A stretch of DNA of 64,000 nt from Oxalobacteraceae bacterium (GTDB lineage Bacteria; Pseudomonadota; Gammaproteobacteria; Burkholderiales; Burkholderiaceae_D): NCBI GenBank assembly GCA_027490465.1, contig JAIXXZ010000111.1:1-64000 (forward strand), given 5' to 3'. Shown in pieces: positions 16,967-25,884 of this stretch. Position 1 is the stretch's first letter. Each line of letters opens with the position of its first letter. The translations under genes and the position numbers were made by a program. A model generated the notes under the pieces. It worked only from the letters and a program-made list of their open reading frames with translations. It did not search any database and was not told where the DNA came from.

Positions 16967-18241
16967 TTACTTCTTCACTGGCTCATCAGGCTTTTTGTCG
17001 TTGCCCTCGATATAAGGACTCCAGGGCTTTGCCTTCACCGGCCCAGGGGTCTTCCACACGACGTTGAACTGACCATCCGCCTTGATCTCGCCAATGAATA
17101 CCGACTTGTGCAGGTGATGGTTCTTTTCATCCATCTTGGACGTGATGCCGCTCGGTGCCTTGAAGGTCTGACCAGACATTGCAGCGATCACTTTGTCGAC
17201 ATCGGTTGACTTCGCCTTTTCAACGGCTTGCTTCCACATGTTGATGCCGATGTAAGTTGCTTCCATTGGATCATTGGTCAAGGGCTTGTCCTTGTGGCCA
17301 GCGATGTTTTGGGCTTTCGCATAATCGCCCCACTTCTTCACGAACTCAGCGTTCGCCGGATTTTTGATCGACATGAAGTAGTTCCATGCAGCGAGGTGAC
17401 CGACGAGTGGCTTGGTATCTACGCCACGCAACTCTTCCTCACCCACGGAGAAGGCAACCACAGGCACATCCTTCGCCTTCAGACCGGCATTGCCCAATTC
17501 CTTGTAGAAGGGGACGTTCGAGTCGCCGTTGATCGTGGATACCACCGCTGTCTTGCCACCCTGTGCGAATTTCTTGATATCGGCAACGATGGTCTGGTAG
17601 TCGGCGTGACCGAATGGCGTGTACTTTTCATCGATATCCGAGTCTTTCACGCCCTTGGATTTGAGATAGGCGCGCAGTATCTTGTTCGTGGTGCGCGGAT
17701 ACACGTAGTCAGTGCCGAGCAGCACCCAACGCTTCGCCCCGCCACCCTCTTTGCTCATGAGGTAATCGACTGCAGGTATCGCCTGCTGATTTGGTGCGGC
17801 GCCGGTATAGAACACATTCTTGGAAAGCTCTTCGCCCTCGTATTGCACCGGATAGAACAAGAGACCATTCAATTCTTCAACCACAGGCAGCACCGACTTG
17901 CGCGACACCGAAGTCCAGCAGCCAAAGATGACGGCAACCTTGTCCTTGGTTAAAAGCTGCTTGGTTTTCTCAGCAAACAACGGCCAGTTCGAAGCTGGGT
18001 CGACGACCACCGGCTCCAGTTTTTTTCCGAGCACGCCACCCTTGGCATTGATCTCGTCAATCGCCATGAGCACGGTATCTTTGAGAACGGTTTCGGATAT
18101 TGCCATCGTCCCGGAAAGACTGTGCAAGACACCGACTTTGATGGTGTCTGCGGCGAGTGCGGATGACGTGAAGGATGTGCCGGCGGCGGCCATTACCATG
18201 GTCGCTGCTAGCGTTTTAAGGTGAGTACGGCGGTTTGTCAT
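16967..18241 (-). CDS. urtA: urea ABC transporter substrate-binding protein UrtA
   Basis: A 424-residue periplasmic binding protein: signal with an adjacent Arg pair (NRRTHLKTL, Tat-like but lacking the usual aromatic residue) and cleavage near SALA-AD; mature part 'DTIKVGVLHSLSGTMAISET', then 'GCWTSVSRKSVLPVVEE', 'LFYPVQYEGEE', 'GTDYVYPRTTN', which define the UrtA/FmdD group. The ATG at 18241 has GGAG nine bases upstream. It is the first gene of the operon, separated from urtB by a 126-base gap. Urease genes are not in the window. Confidence 0.96.
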   Translation of the reverse strand: MTNRRTHLKTLAATMVMAAAGTSFTSSALAADTIKVGVLHSLSGTMAISETVLKDTVLMAIDEINAKGGVLGKKLEPVVVDPASNWPLFAEKTKQLLTKDKVAVIFGCWTSVSRKSVLPVVEELNGLLFYPVQYEGEELSKNVFYTGAAPNQQAIPAVDYLMSKEGGGAKRWVLLGTDYVYPRTTNKILRAYLKSKGVKDSDIDEKYTPFGHADYQTIVADIKKFAQGGKTAVVSTINGDSNVPFYKELGNAGLKAKDVPVVAFSVGEEELRGVDTKPLVGHLAAWNYFMSIKNPANAEFVKKWGDYAKAQNIAGHKDKPLTNDPMEATYIGINMWKQAVEKAKSTDVDKVIAAMSGQTFKAPSGITSKMDEKNHHLHKSVFIGEIKADGQFNVVWKTPGPVKAKPWSPYIEGNDKKPDEPVKK

Positions 18242-18513
18242 TTCTGTGATCTCCAGGAGGTGATGACATCGTTGAGGGAAGCGGTTCAACTTCCTCATGA
18301 GCAATCACCATGCCAGAGTACCTAAAACGCCCGAAAGTCCTTGGAATAGAACAGACTTGGGTCTCAACGCCGATGGCGCAATAGTCAGCCCAAACCCAGA
18401 TGCTCGATATCGGCGCGCCCCATTCCGGTTAGGTTCGCACCGATTCGGAGCGGGGCTGGGAGGAAACGCACTAATCGGAGACTATTTAGCTGCCACTTTT
18501 TAGACGGAGTGCC

Positions 18514-18551
18514 AAAAAACTAAAAAGCCCCGCAACTTGCGTCGCGGGGCT
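18514..18551 (-). terminator. rho-independent terminator of the desaturase gene
   Basis: On the minus strand AGCCCCGC pairs with GCGGGGCT around a ten-base loop and is followed by TTTTTAGTTTTTT, about 20 bases after the desaturase stop codon. It insulates that gene from the urt operon downstream. Confidence 0.9.
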
Positions 18552-18570
18552 CTTTATTGAGGTACTACCA

Positions 18571-19779
18571 TTATGCGTAACTGCGGAGCCGGAATGAAAA
18601 TTCCTGCAATGAGCGTATACCCGATGATTCGGCCCGTGCGCACCAGTCGCGCAATTGCTGGAGCAACTGGTCGCTGCTTGCATGTGAGCGCTCCCAGAGA
18701 CCCGAGAGCTCGACTCGCATTTCATGCATGGTCTTGAGCGCATTGCTGTGCTTGAACAACTCGGAAAGCTGTTGCTGCTGTTGTTGCTCCAAACTAGCTG
18801 GCTCACGCTGCATCAGCTTGCGCGAGGATTTCAGGAAACTCGATTCAAGCTTGGATTTCTCGCGAATCTGAGCGACCTCATCGCGCCATGCGCGACGCAC
18901 CGAGCTTGCATAGGTCGCCATCACGTCATAGCGGTTGGCGACAATAGATTGCAAGGTATCCAGATCGCACACCAGTTTCTGGCGATCAAAGCGAGGCTCG
19001 GGGGCAATCTTCTTGACCTTTGCCAGCCCGAGGAAGGACAGGATGGAAATATAAAGCCAGCCAATATCGAACTCAAACCACTTTGCCGACAACTTGGCCG
19101 ATGTACCAAAGGTGTGATGGTTATTATGCAACTCCTCGCCACCAATCAAAATGCCTAGCGGAATGATATTGGTCGAGGCATCCTTGCAGTCGTAATTGCG
19201 GTAACCCCAGAAGTGGCCGATACCGTTGATAACGCCGGCAGCAGTCACGGGAATCCAGGCCATCTGAATGGCCCAGACTGTCAGACCCAACACGCCGAAC
19301 AGCATGAGATTGATCACCAGCATCAACGAGACGCCCAGCGCCGAGTGCTTTGTATACACGTGACGCTCGATCCAGTCATCCGGCGTGCCATGACCATACT
19401 TCTCGATGGTTTCCCGGTTCTTGGCTTCCATTCGATAGAGCTCGGCACCTTCGAACAGCACTTTCTCAATGCCCAAGGCAACTGGACTGTGCGGGTCTTC
19501 AATCGTCTCGCATTTCGCGTGGTGCTTGCGGTGAATCGCAGCCCACTCCTTGGTGACCATGCCAGTCGTCATCCACAGCCAGAAACGGAAGAAGTGGCTG
19601 GGAATGGCGTGCAGTTCGAGTGCGCGATGCGCCTGACAGCGATGCAGGAAGATGGTGACTGCGGCGATGGTCACATGAGTGACGGCCAGCGTGAATAACA
19701 GTATTTGCCAGCCAGATGAATGCGTGAGGCCATTCATCAAAAAATCGAGAACAGCATCCATCACGGGATTTGAGCTCAT
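18571..19779 (-). CDS. membrane fatty acid desaturase with unusual C-terminal extension
   Basis: A 402-residue acyl-lipid or acyl-CoA desaturase. Four hydrophobic segments and the three histidine boxes of the di-iron site are present: HRCQAH (46-51), HRKHH (83-87) and HNNHH (218-222), giving the delta-9 type architecture that unsaturates membrane acyl chains. Residues about 265-402 form a polar, Arg/Gln-rich helical extension (with a run of seven Gln) not needed for the desaturase fold and reminiscent of the tail of ISL3-type transposases. GGAG precedes the ATG at 19779. It has its own terminator. Confidence 0.88.
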   Translation of the reverse strand: MSSNPVMDAVLDFLMNGLTHSSGWQILLFTLAVTHVTIAAVTIFLHRCQAHRALELHAIPSHFFRFWLWMTTGMVTKEWAAIHRKHHAKCETIEDPHSPVALGIEKVLFEGAELYRMEAKNRETIEKYGHGTPDDWIERHVYTKHSALGVSLMLVINLMLFGVLGLTVWAIQMAWIPVTAAGVINGIGHFWGYRNYDCKDASTNIIPLGILIGGEELHNNHHTFGTSAKLSAKWFEFDIGWLYISILSFLGLAKVKKIAPEPRFDRQKLVCDLDTLQSIVANRYDVMATYASSVRRAWRDEVAQIREKSKLESSFLKSSRKLMQREPASLEQQQQQQLSELFKHSNALKTMHEMRVELSGLWERSHASSDQLLQQLRDWCARAESSGIRSLQEFSFRLRSYA

Positions 19780-19871
19780 TGTTTCTCCAAAATTACCCGG
19801 GCCTTGAGGCAATCCCTTGCGGACGCCCATTGTTGTGGCCCAACACCGCATTGTACGTGTTTTTGTTCGAC

Positions 19872-21215
19872 TCAGGCCTGATTTTCGTCTGAATCTGCAG
19901 ATAAAGGCTTACGAATCAATGACTTGTCATTCTCATCTCTCACTAATGGTTCAGCCTTCGCCTGTCCGGGAAAGCGGACGCGATGCTGCCGACACAGGCG
20001 CCAGAGCTCGAAATTCACCTCGGAGCGCACGTTACTCGTACCGTTTTTCGGGTCGGCTATCCAGAAACCGGCCTCCAGCTCCATGCCCTCAGCGGTAAAC
20101 CGCGCCAGCATCGCTGTCGGCGCGGGGGTTTTCAGTACCCGGGGAATGCGCTGCATTGCTTCCACCATATCGGGCAGCAGTGCCTCAAGGTCCGTATCGG
20201 GGCCCACCACCAGCGTGGTGGCCAAGCGCAGCTGACGGTCGCCACGAGTGAGATTCTGTACCGGCGAGGACACCAGCATTTCGTTTGGAATCACCGCTGC
20301 TGCGCCATCAGGCGATTTGATCAAGGTGTAACGCGTATTGATTTCAGCCACCTCACCACTGAAACGGTCAAGATGGACGATGTCGCCAATGGATAAGCTG
20401 CGCTCCAGAAGGATCACAAATCCGGACACATAGCTACTCACCAGCTTCTGCAAGCCCAGACCTATACCCACACCGAGGGCACCGCCAAAAACCGAGAGCA
20501 CGGTCAGATCAATGCCCACGATTGAAAGGCTAACCAGAACGGCAATCAGTATTAATGAAGCCCGTACAACGCGCGCCATCACGGCGCGCAGCGAGGAGTG
20601 CATCGTGTCCAAATGCATCAGGCGCTGCTCCAGCGCGGTGGCGGCCCACATGGCCAGCACCAGCGTGAAGAGCACCCATAACAGCGCCTGAAGGATCACG
20701 ATGAGTGGCTCTCGATGCCGACCGAGTGGAACGGTCGTGTCCTCGAGATACTGCACAAAGTCGGGCCAGAGACCCGTGATGTAGAGGGCGAGTCCGCTCC
20801 AGACAAGCACTGCAAAGCTCTGCTCGAACACCTGAAGGAACACGCCGACACGACCTTCTTTTGCAAATGCCTTGCGAAGCAGGAAAAATCCAGCACGAAT
20901 AAGGAGGAACGACAGCAACAGCGGCAGCACGATCCGCAACAGGCCCGCATGCTGCCAGCGACCCATCACCAGAGCGGCCAGCGCCATCAGCACAACGATC
21001 AGCAAAGGTGTCAGTACGATCTGAAAGCTGTCGAAGGGAACCTGAAAAATACCGTGTTGATCATGCCGCGCCGAAAATTTTTTCATCAACTGCTGCGACA
21101 GTAACCAGCCAGCCAAAACGCATCCACCCAATACCAGCACCTGCAACAACAGATCCGGACGATCGAATTCAACCTGCAGGTCAACCCAAAGGGGATTTGC
21201 CGTCATCGTGCTCAT
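19872..21215 (-). CDS. MscS-family mechanosensitive channel
   Basis: A 447-residue inner-membrane protein with about six N-terminal membrane segments before the MscS core. The pore helix 'LSVFGGALGVGIGLGLQKLVSSYVSG' and the beta domain 'LERSLSIGDIVHLDRFSGEV', then 'IPNEMLVSSPVQNLT', identify the family. Such channels release solutes on hypo-osmotic shock; the extra helices place it nearer YbdG/larger MscS relatives. Its ATG overlaps the stop of the upstream PLD-like gene (ATGA). Confidence 0.9.
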   Translation of the reverse strand: MSTMTANPLWVDLQVEFDRPDLLLQVLVLGGCVLAGWLLSQQLMKKFSARHDQHGIFQVPFDSFQIVLTPLLIVVLMALAALVMGRWQHAGLLRIVLPLLLSFLLIRAGFFLLRKAFAKEGRVGVFLQVFEQSFAVLVWSGLALYITGLWPDFVQYLEDTTVPLGRHREPLIVILQALLWVLFTLVLAMWAATALEQRLMHLDTMHSSLRAVMARVVRASLILIAVLVSLSIVGIDLTVLSVFGGALGVGIGLGLQKLVSSYVSGFVILLERSLSIGDIVHLDRFSGEVAEINTRYTLIKSPDGAAAVIPNEMLVSSPVQNLTRGDRQLRLATTLVVGPDTDLEALLPDMVEAMQRIPRVLKTPAPTAMLARFTAEGMELEAGFWIADPKNGTSNVRSEVNFELWRLCRQHRVRFPGQAKAEPLVRDENDKSLIRKPLSADSDENQA

Positions 21216-21796
21216 TGGGAACCTGTAGGTCTGAGCGCGACAGCATCGGCGCGATGACGTTCCCAATTTTGTCTGAATCGGCTTGCCAATTCGAGGTTGC
21301 CGCGAACCAGAAAAAGATTTTCAGAATTCATGCGCTGTGCACTCCGGGTGAAGTTATAGCTGCCAGTAACGATGACCACATCCTGCGTACCATCGTCGAT
21401 GACCATGATTTTGTTGTGCGCATTGCGATAACGGGTCTCCAGCCACACAGGTATCCCCTTATTGGCAAGGGATACCAGCAGGGAAGCCGGATTATCAGCA
21501 TGCTGATGGGCATCGGCCAGCACGCTGACATGCAGCCCACGCTGTTTTGCCGCAATCAGGCTGTTCGCGATAGCACGACTGGTCAGCAGATACGCCTGTA
21601 CCAGTATCTCACGCTGCGCCCGCCCCAAGGTCTCGAGCAAGAGTGATTCTGCATCATCCCAGGGCGTGAAAGCCACCTGCACCGTGCCCTGCGCAGGGCT
21701 CACGGGAACAGGCTCGGCACGCGCACCGTTCAGCGTGACAAGGGCCAGCAATAGGGTCACACCAAAAGAAATGCGATAACGCATCGCCCGTTGCAT
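21212..21796 (-). CDS. secreted phospholipase D-like (Nuc-type) protein
   Basis: A 194-residue exported protein with signal peptide ending ARA (about residue 27) and a single PLD-superfamily HKD half-site: H127, K129, D134, followed by GSYNFT (145-150) and E159. A single HKD copy implies a homodimer, as in the Nuc endonuclease and other bacterial PLD-like nucleases. It could be a periplasmic nuclease or phosphodiesterase; substrate not decidable from sequence. It lies two bases after the rRNA methyltransferase gene. Confidence 0.82.
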   Translation of the reverse strand: MQRAMRYRISFGVTLLLALVTLNGARAEPVPVSPAQGTVQVAFTPWDDAESLLLETLGRAQREILVQAYLLTSRAIANSLIAAKQRGLHVSVLADAHQHADNPASLLVSLANKGIPVWLETRYRNAHNKIMVIDDGTQDVVIVTGSYNFTRSAQRMNSENLFLVRGNLELASRFRQNWERHRADAVALRPTGSQ

Positions 21797-21798
21797 TG

Positions 21799-23055
21799 CT
21801 ACTTGGCCCGCTCCAGAGCAGCTGCAAAAAAACCATCTGTCTGCTGCAGATGCGGCATGAGCTTCAGATAATCTCCCATGGCCAGTTCAATTTTCTGCTC
21901 CGCGAGTACGTCTGACATGGGGCGCAAGGAGTAAGCGGGGTACTTTGCAAGGAACTGTTCGACGATATGTTCGTTTTCCTCGGCCAGCAAACTGCAGGTC
22001 GCGTAAACAAGAAGCCCACCCGGCTTAATCAGGCGCGCCGCGCCTTCCAGTATCGACAGCTGCTTGGCATTGAGCTCATCAACGCCGGCAGCGGTCTGCC
22101 GCCACTTCACATCGGGATTGCGACGCAAGGTACCAAAGCCGCTGCAAGGCGCGTCCACCAGCACACGATCGATCTTGCCTGCCAGACGTTTGATCTTTGC
22201 GTCATTCTCGTGCGCGATCAGCACCGGGTGTACGTTCGACAGTCCGCTACGCGCCAGACGTGGCTTGAGACGCGCGAGACGTTTCTCGGAAATATCAAAC
22301 GCATACAGCCGACCGGTATTTCGCATCTGTGCACCGAGTGCCAGTGTCTTTCCACCCGCACCCGCGCAAAAATCCACCACCATCTCGCCGCGCTTCGCAC
22401 CCAGAATTTGTGCCAGTAGCTGACTACCCTCGTCCTGCACTTCAATCGCGCCCTCTTTAAATAGCGGCATGTTTTGCAGTGCCGGCTTTTTTGCCAGTCG
22501 CAGTCCCAAGGTCGCGAACGGTGTCGGTTCTGCGGTGATGCCCGCTTCGGCCAGCGCCAAGGTCGCTGCATCACGGGTCGTCTTGAGCGTATTCACGCGC
22601 AAATCCAGCGGCGCAGGTCGGTTCAGCGATTCTGCCACTTGCATGGCCTCCTCGTTGCCCCATTGCCGGACGAACCGAGCCAGCAGCCAGTCGGGCAAAT
22701 TTGCCTTCATCGATACGGGCAAGTTGCTGCGATCGATCGACATGACATGAGTAAGCCATTCGACTTCCTGCTCACTCAACCCTGGCAATGCATCCATACC
22801 AGCCACGTCTGCCAGGCCCAGCAAAGCCATGCGGCGCATCAGAGGACCACTACCTGACTCTGCAAAATTCGTATACACCAGACGATGACGCAGCAATGCG
22901 TAAATTGCCTCGGCAATCATGCCTCGTTCACGCCCTCCCAGACGCGGATGATCACGAAAGTAACGCGACAACACACTGTCGGCGGGCGCAGTAAAACGCA
23001 AGACATCGCGCAGCGCATCTTCAGTGCTGCTGATGACTGCGGGTGGCAATCTCAT
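21799..23055 (-). CDS. RsmB/NOP-family rRNA (cytosine-5) methyltransferase
   Basis: A 418-residue SAM-dependent RNA m5C methyltransferase. SAM-binding motif I is 'VVDFCAGAGGKTLALG' (227-242); the two catalytic cysteines lie in DAPCSG (C304) and YATCSL (C354). An N-terminal helical region precedes the catalytic half. It resembles the betaproteobacterial RsmB-like proteins annotated beside purN. It may be the C967 enzyme RsmB or a paralogue, as no fmt gene is adjacent. Confidence 0.88.
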   Translation of the reverse strand: MRLPPAVISSTEDALRDVLRFTAPADSVLSRYFRDHPRLGGRERGMIAEAIYALLRHRLVYTNFAESGSGPLMRRMALLGLADVAGMDALPGLSEQEVEWLTHVMSIDRSNLPVSMKANLPDWLLARFVRQWGNEEAMQVAESLNRPAPLDLRVNTLKTTRDAATLALAEAGITAEPTPFATLGLRLAKKPALQNMPLFKEGAIEVQDEGSQLLAQILGAKRGEMVVDFCAGAGGKTLALGAQMRNTGRLYAFDISEKRLARLKPRLARSGLSNVHPVLIAHENDAKIKRLAGKIDRVLVDAPCSGFGTLRRNPDVKWRQTAAGVDELNAKQLSILEGAARLIKPGGLLVYATCSLLAEENEHIVEQFLAKYPAYSLRPMSDVLAEQKIELAMGDYLKLMPHLQQTDGFFAAALERAK

Positions 23056-23156
23056 GAAAAATCCTTCAGTGTTGAAGCTCGTAAAAGCGTTCAGTAAAAA
23101 TGGGGGCAGATAATTGCAGGCCTCGCGTCAAGCGTGTGACAGAGTGCGCAGTCACC

Positions 23157-23765
23157 TCAGGCAGAATGACGGGCCACACGCCCGCCGATCAGCACATATC
23201 GACCTTCAATAAAATCTCGTACGGCTCGCGGATAAATCACATGTTCCTGCTCAAGCACGCGTGCTGCCAGCGTGTCTTCAGTATCGGTATCCAGCACAGG
23301 CACCACCGCTTGTTCAATGATGGGGCCATGATCCAATTCAGGCGTCACGAAGTGCACAGTAGCGCCATGAAACTTCACACCCGCCTCAATTGCGCGGTGG
23401 TGTGTATCCAGGCCAGGAAAACTTGGCAATAAAGAGGGATGTATGTTCAGTAGACGACCGTGATAGTGCACGACAAATTCGGGCGTCAGAATACGTAAAA
23501 ATCCCGCGAGCACCACAAGATCCGGAGAGTACTCATCGATCACTGCCGACAATGCTCGATCGAACTGCGCTCGATCAGGAAAGGCAACATGCTCGACCAC
23601 GCGCGCTGCGATTCCGGCTGCGCTCGCCGTTGCCAGACCCGCTGCTTGTGCTTTGTTACTGATGACGGCGACAATCTGCGCGGGCCAGTGTTCTGCGGAT
23701 GCGGCGCGCAGAATGGCCTCCATATTGCTGCCACGCCCAGAAATCAGAATCACGATACGTTTCAT
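23157..23765 (-). CDS. purN: phosphoribosylglycinamide formyltransferase
   Basis: PurN formylates GAR using 10-formyl-THF in purine synthesis. The 202-residue sequence has N-terminal 'MKRIVILISGRGSNMEAIL', the catalytic 'LNIHPSLLPSFPGLDTH' (Asn and His) and 'GATVHFVTPELDHGPII' (Asp). ATG 23765 is preferred because relatives start here; an ATG nine bases upstream is also possible. Confidence 0.95.
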   Translation of the reverse strand: MKRIVILISGRGSNMEAILRAASAEHWPAQIVAVISNKAQAAGLATASAAGIAARVVEHVAFPDRAQFDRALSAVIDEYSPDLVVLAGFLRILTPEFVVHYHGRLLNIHPSLLPSFPGLDTHHRAIEAGVKFHGATVHFVTPELDHGPIIEQAVVPVLDTDTEDTLAARVLEQEHVIYPRAVRDFIEGRYVLIGGRVARHSA

Positions 23766-23804
23766 GGCGCGCATTTTAACAGCGCATCATGCAAACGCCG
23801 GGCG

Positions 23805-24257
23805 CTATTGAAATGAAAAGAATACGCGGAAGGGGACTTTTTTCTCTGCCCAGAAATCGGCCGCATCACGGAATACATCCAGCAGGTTCTCGCGAGCTTC
23901 CTTGTCGAATTTCTGGGTATTCGGCAATTGCTCAAGCACCACGAGGAAGCCTGGCTGCTCTCCCGCCTTGTGGAAGACGTTGGTGAAGCAATCTCTCAGC
24001 GCGTCATAATTCTTGCCGTATGGTTTGGGCAAATGAAATGATTCGGCAATCGAGACCAACACCTGCTGACGCGTCAGTGCCTGCGCGCAATTTGCATACA
24101 AAAAATGCTGTTCAAGCCGGATCGCCTCCGACTGCAGTTCGGTTACGCGGAAAGCCCGGATGGATTGCACCACATTGACAGGAACCGCGCGCAGCAAGCC
24201 GCCGCCTGTCGTGTGTTCCTGGCTCTCATCGTCGCGCTGATGGTGCGCGCTGAGCAT
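23805..24257 (-). CDS. barstar-family (ribonuclease inhibitor-like) protein
   Basis: A 150-residue protein whose C-terminal 90 residues match the barstar fold: 'FHLPKPYGKNYDALRDC' with the Trp/Tyr-Asp region that contacts barnase-type RNases, followed by 'PGFLVVLEQLP'. About 50 residues precede the fold. No barnase-like RNase lies nearby, so this is an orphan immunity-type protein or has a housekeeping role; close relatives are widespread in Burkholderiales. A TTG start at 24302 is an alternative. A possible promoter (TATCAT in GGGCGGGTATCAT, minus strand, 24406-24418) lies upstream. Confidence 0.78.
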   Translation of the reverse strand: MLSAHHQRDDESQEHTTGGGLLRAVPVNVVQSIRAFRVTELQSEAIRLEQHFLYANCAQALTRQQVLVSIAESFHLPKPYGKNYDALRDCFTNVFHKAGEQPGFLVVLEQLPNTQKFDKEARENLLDVFRDAADFWAEKKVPFRVFFSFQ

Positions 24258-24549
24258 GTAAATATTCACGGTCGTGTTGAAACAGTCAAAAAACGCCCGC
24301 AACTCAAAAAAATTTATATTTTTACAAGGGTTGCGAGCATCGCAGTCGCTTGACCATGCCCCAAATGAGGAAACAAGGCCAACGAATGATTATCGGCAAT
24401 TTGAGATGATACCCGCCCTTTGGTTCCGGCAAAACCCCTGAGCAAGCTTTCAATTGACCAATGGATAACAAGTTTCTAACAAATGAGCGATACTTCCGCG
24501 AAAAGCCTCGCATCTGCGCAGATTTTTCGAATTTCGAGTGCTTCGTTAT

Positions 24550-25803
24550 TCAGGCGATGTGCGTTCGCAAAATTTTATAATTATGTAATATTTCTTCCGT
24601 ATCTTTTCTTTTTGATACAATTTTTGTTGTTGTATTAATATCAAAAAAACGCAATACCTCATCCCGGCGTGACAAAGTATCCACTTGGCCGAGTTCGATC
24701 AGCGATCGCGTGTAGCTGCCTTCGAACAAAAGATATGAAGCCAGTGCACCGCCCCGACGTTCGGTCGCACCAATAGCAGAGAGCAGTGTCTTGATTGGCA
24801 ACGGCAAGCTGCCGACATGGTGACTGGCGAGCGAATCGAGAGGTACCGACGGCGTGATCGCCAGCAAATTGAGCGGTCGTAACGGAGTTTGCCGGCGTTG
24901 TTCGGGGGTCAGCAGCGATAGCGTCCCATTAATGCGCGTGATCCGTTCAAGGTCGACGGACAAGCCATCCAGAAAAATACTCGACATCGCATGGCCTGCA
25001 ATCTGCGCAAGGCTGGGATAACCGGAATACTCCGCAAAATTTCGCTGCGGTCCGCCCACGTGGCCGCTGCCAATCACCAGTATCTTGGTCGCGCCCAGAT
25101 GAATGGCTGGCGAGACGGGCGCCACCTCGCGTATGGAACCATCGCCAAAATATTCGCAGCGATCATTGCAGTACAAAGGCACAGCGGGAAAAATCAAAGG
25201 GATCGCGGCGGAAGCCAACAAGTGATCGACGCCGATCTGCTGCTGCACCGACATGCGTTGCGCGCGACGCCAGGGCGGAATGGCGCGTGCCGATTGATAA
25301 AAGGTCACATGGCTGCCTCCCGTGTACGAGGATGCCGATACCGCCAGTGCATCCAGTACGCCTGAACTGAGCGCTTGGTCAAGCCGAGGCAGATCGAGCA
25401 TCTTGTGCAGCAAGCCGACCAGCGGTGCATTGTCGAGCAGGGAGTTCGGCGGTTGCGCATGCCATTTGCGCAGCAACCAGCCAAAAGACAACAGAGACAA
25501 CCAGCGCGCACCCGAACGAAGAACACCGATGGAGTCAGCGCGATAGACCTGCTCTACTTCGAGGTTGCGCCAGATGCGCAGCAGGTGCGTAATGCTCTCT
25601 TCAAAATCATCGGCGCGGCAAGCGAGCGCCGTCGCATTGATCGCACCGGCTGAGGTGCCACAAACAATTTCAAAGGGATTTTGACGAGCAGGCCATCCAT
25701 ACTCACTCAGCAAGGACAGGATGGCCTGCAATACACCGACCTGGTAAGCGGCGCGCGCACCGCCACCAGCAAGAAACAAGGCAGTTTTTTGCGGCTCGGA
25801 CAT
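24550..25803 (-). CDS. patatin-like phospholipase
   Basis: A 417-residue serine acyl hydrolase with the patatin set: oxyanion loop GGGARAAYQVG (13-23), nucleophile elbow GTSAG (S51) and the dyad Asp in FGDGS (D221). No signal peptide. The C-terminal 150 residues are extra to the core. Family members hydrolyse phospholipids or neutral lipids; some are secreted toxins, but nothing here shows export. Downstream 24303-24549 holds only a possible promoter for the barstar gene. Confidence 0.88.
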   Translation of the reverse strand: MSEPQKTALFLAGGGARAAYQVGVLQAILSLLSEYGWPARQNPFEIVCGTSAGAINATALACRADDFEESITHLLRIWRNLEVEQVYRADSIGVLRSGARWLSLLSFGWLLRKWHAQPPNSLLDNAPLVGLLHKMLDLPRLDQALSSGVLDALAVSASSYTGGSHVTFYQSARAIPPWRRAQRMSVQQQIGVDHLLASAAIPLIFPAVPLYCNDRCEYFGDGSIREVAPVSPAIHLGATKILVIGSGHVGGPQRNFAEYSGYPSLAQIAGHAMSSIFLDGLSVDLERITRINGTLSLLTPEQRRQTPLRPLNLLAITPSVPLDSLASHHVGSLPLPIKTLLSAIGATERRGGALASYLLFEGSYTRSLIELGQVDTLSRRDEVLRFFDINTTTKIVSKRKDTEEILHNYKILRTHIA

Positions 25804-25884
25804 GACTGCAGCGTATCAGCAGCGCCCTAGCCCGCCTACAGGTTTGAACTACTGTGGCCTGTATGCGACGGTGTAAGCGACCGC

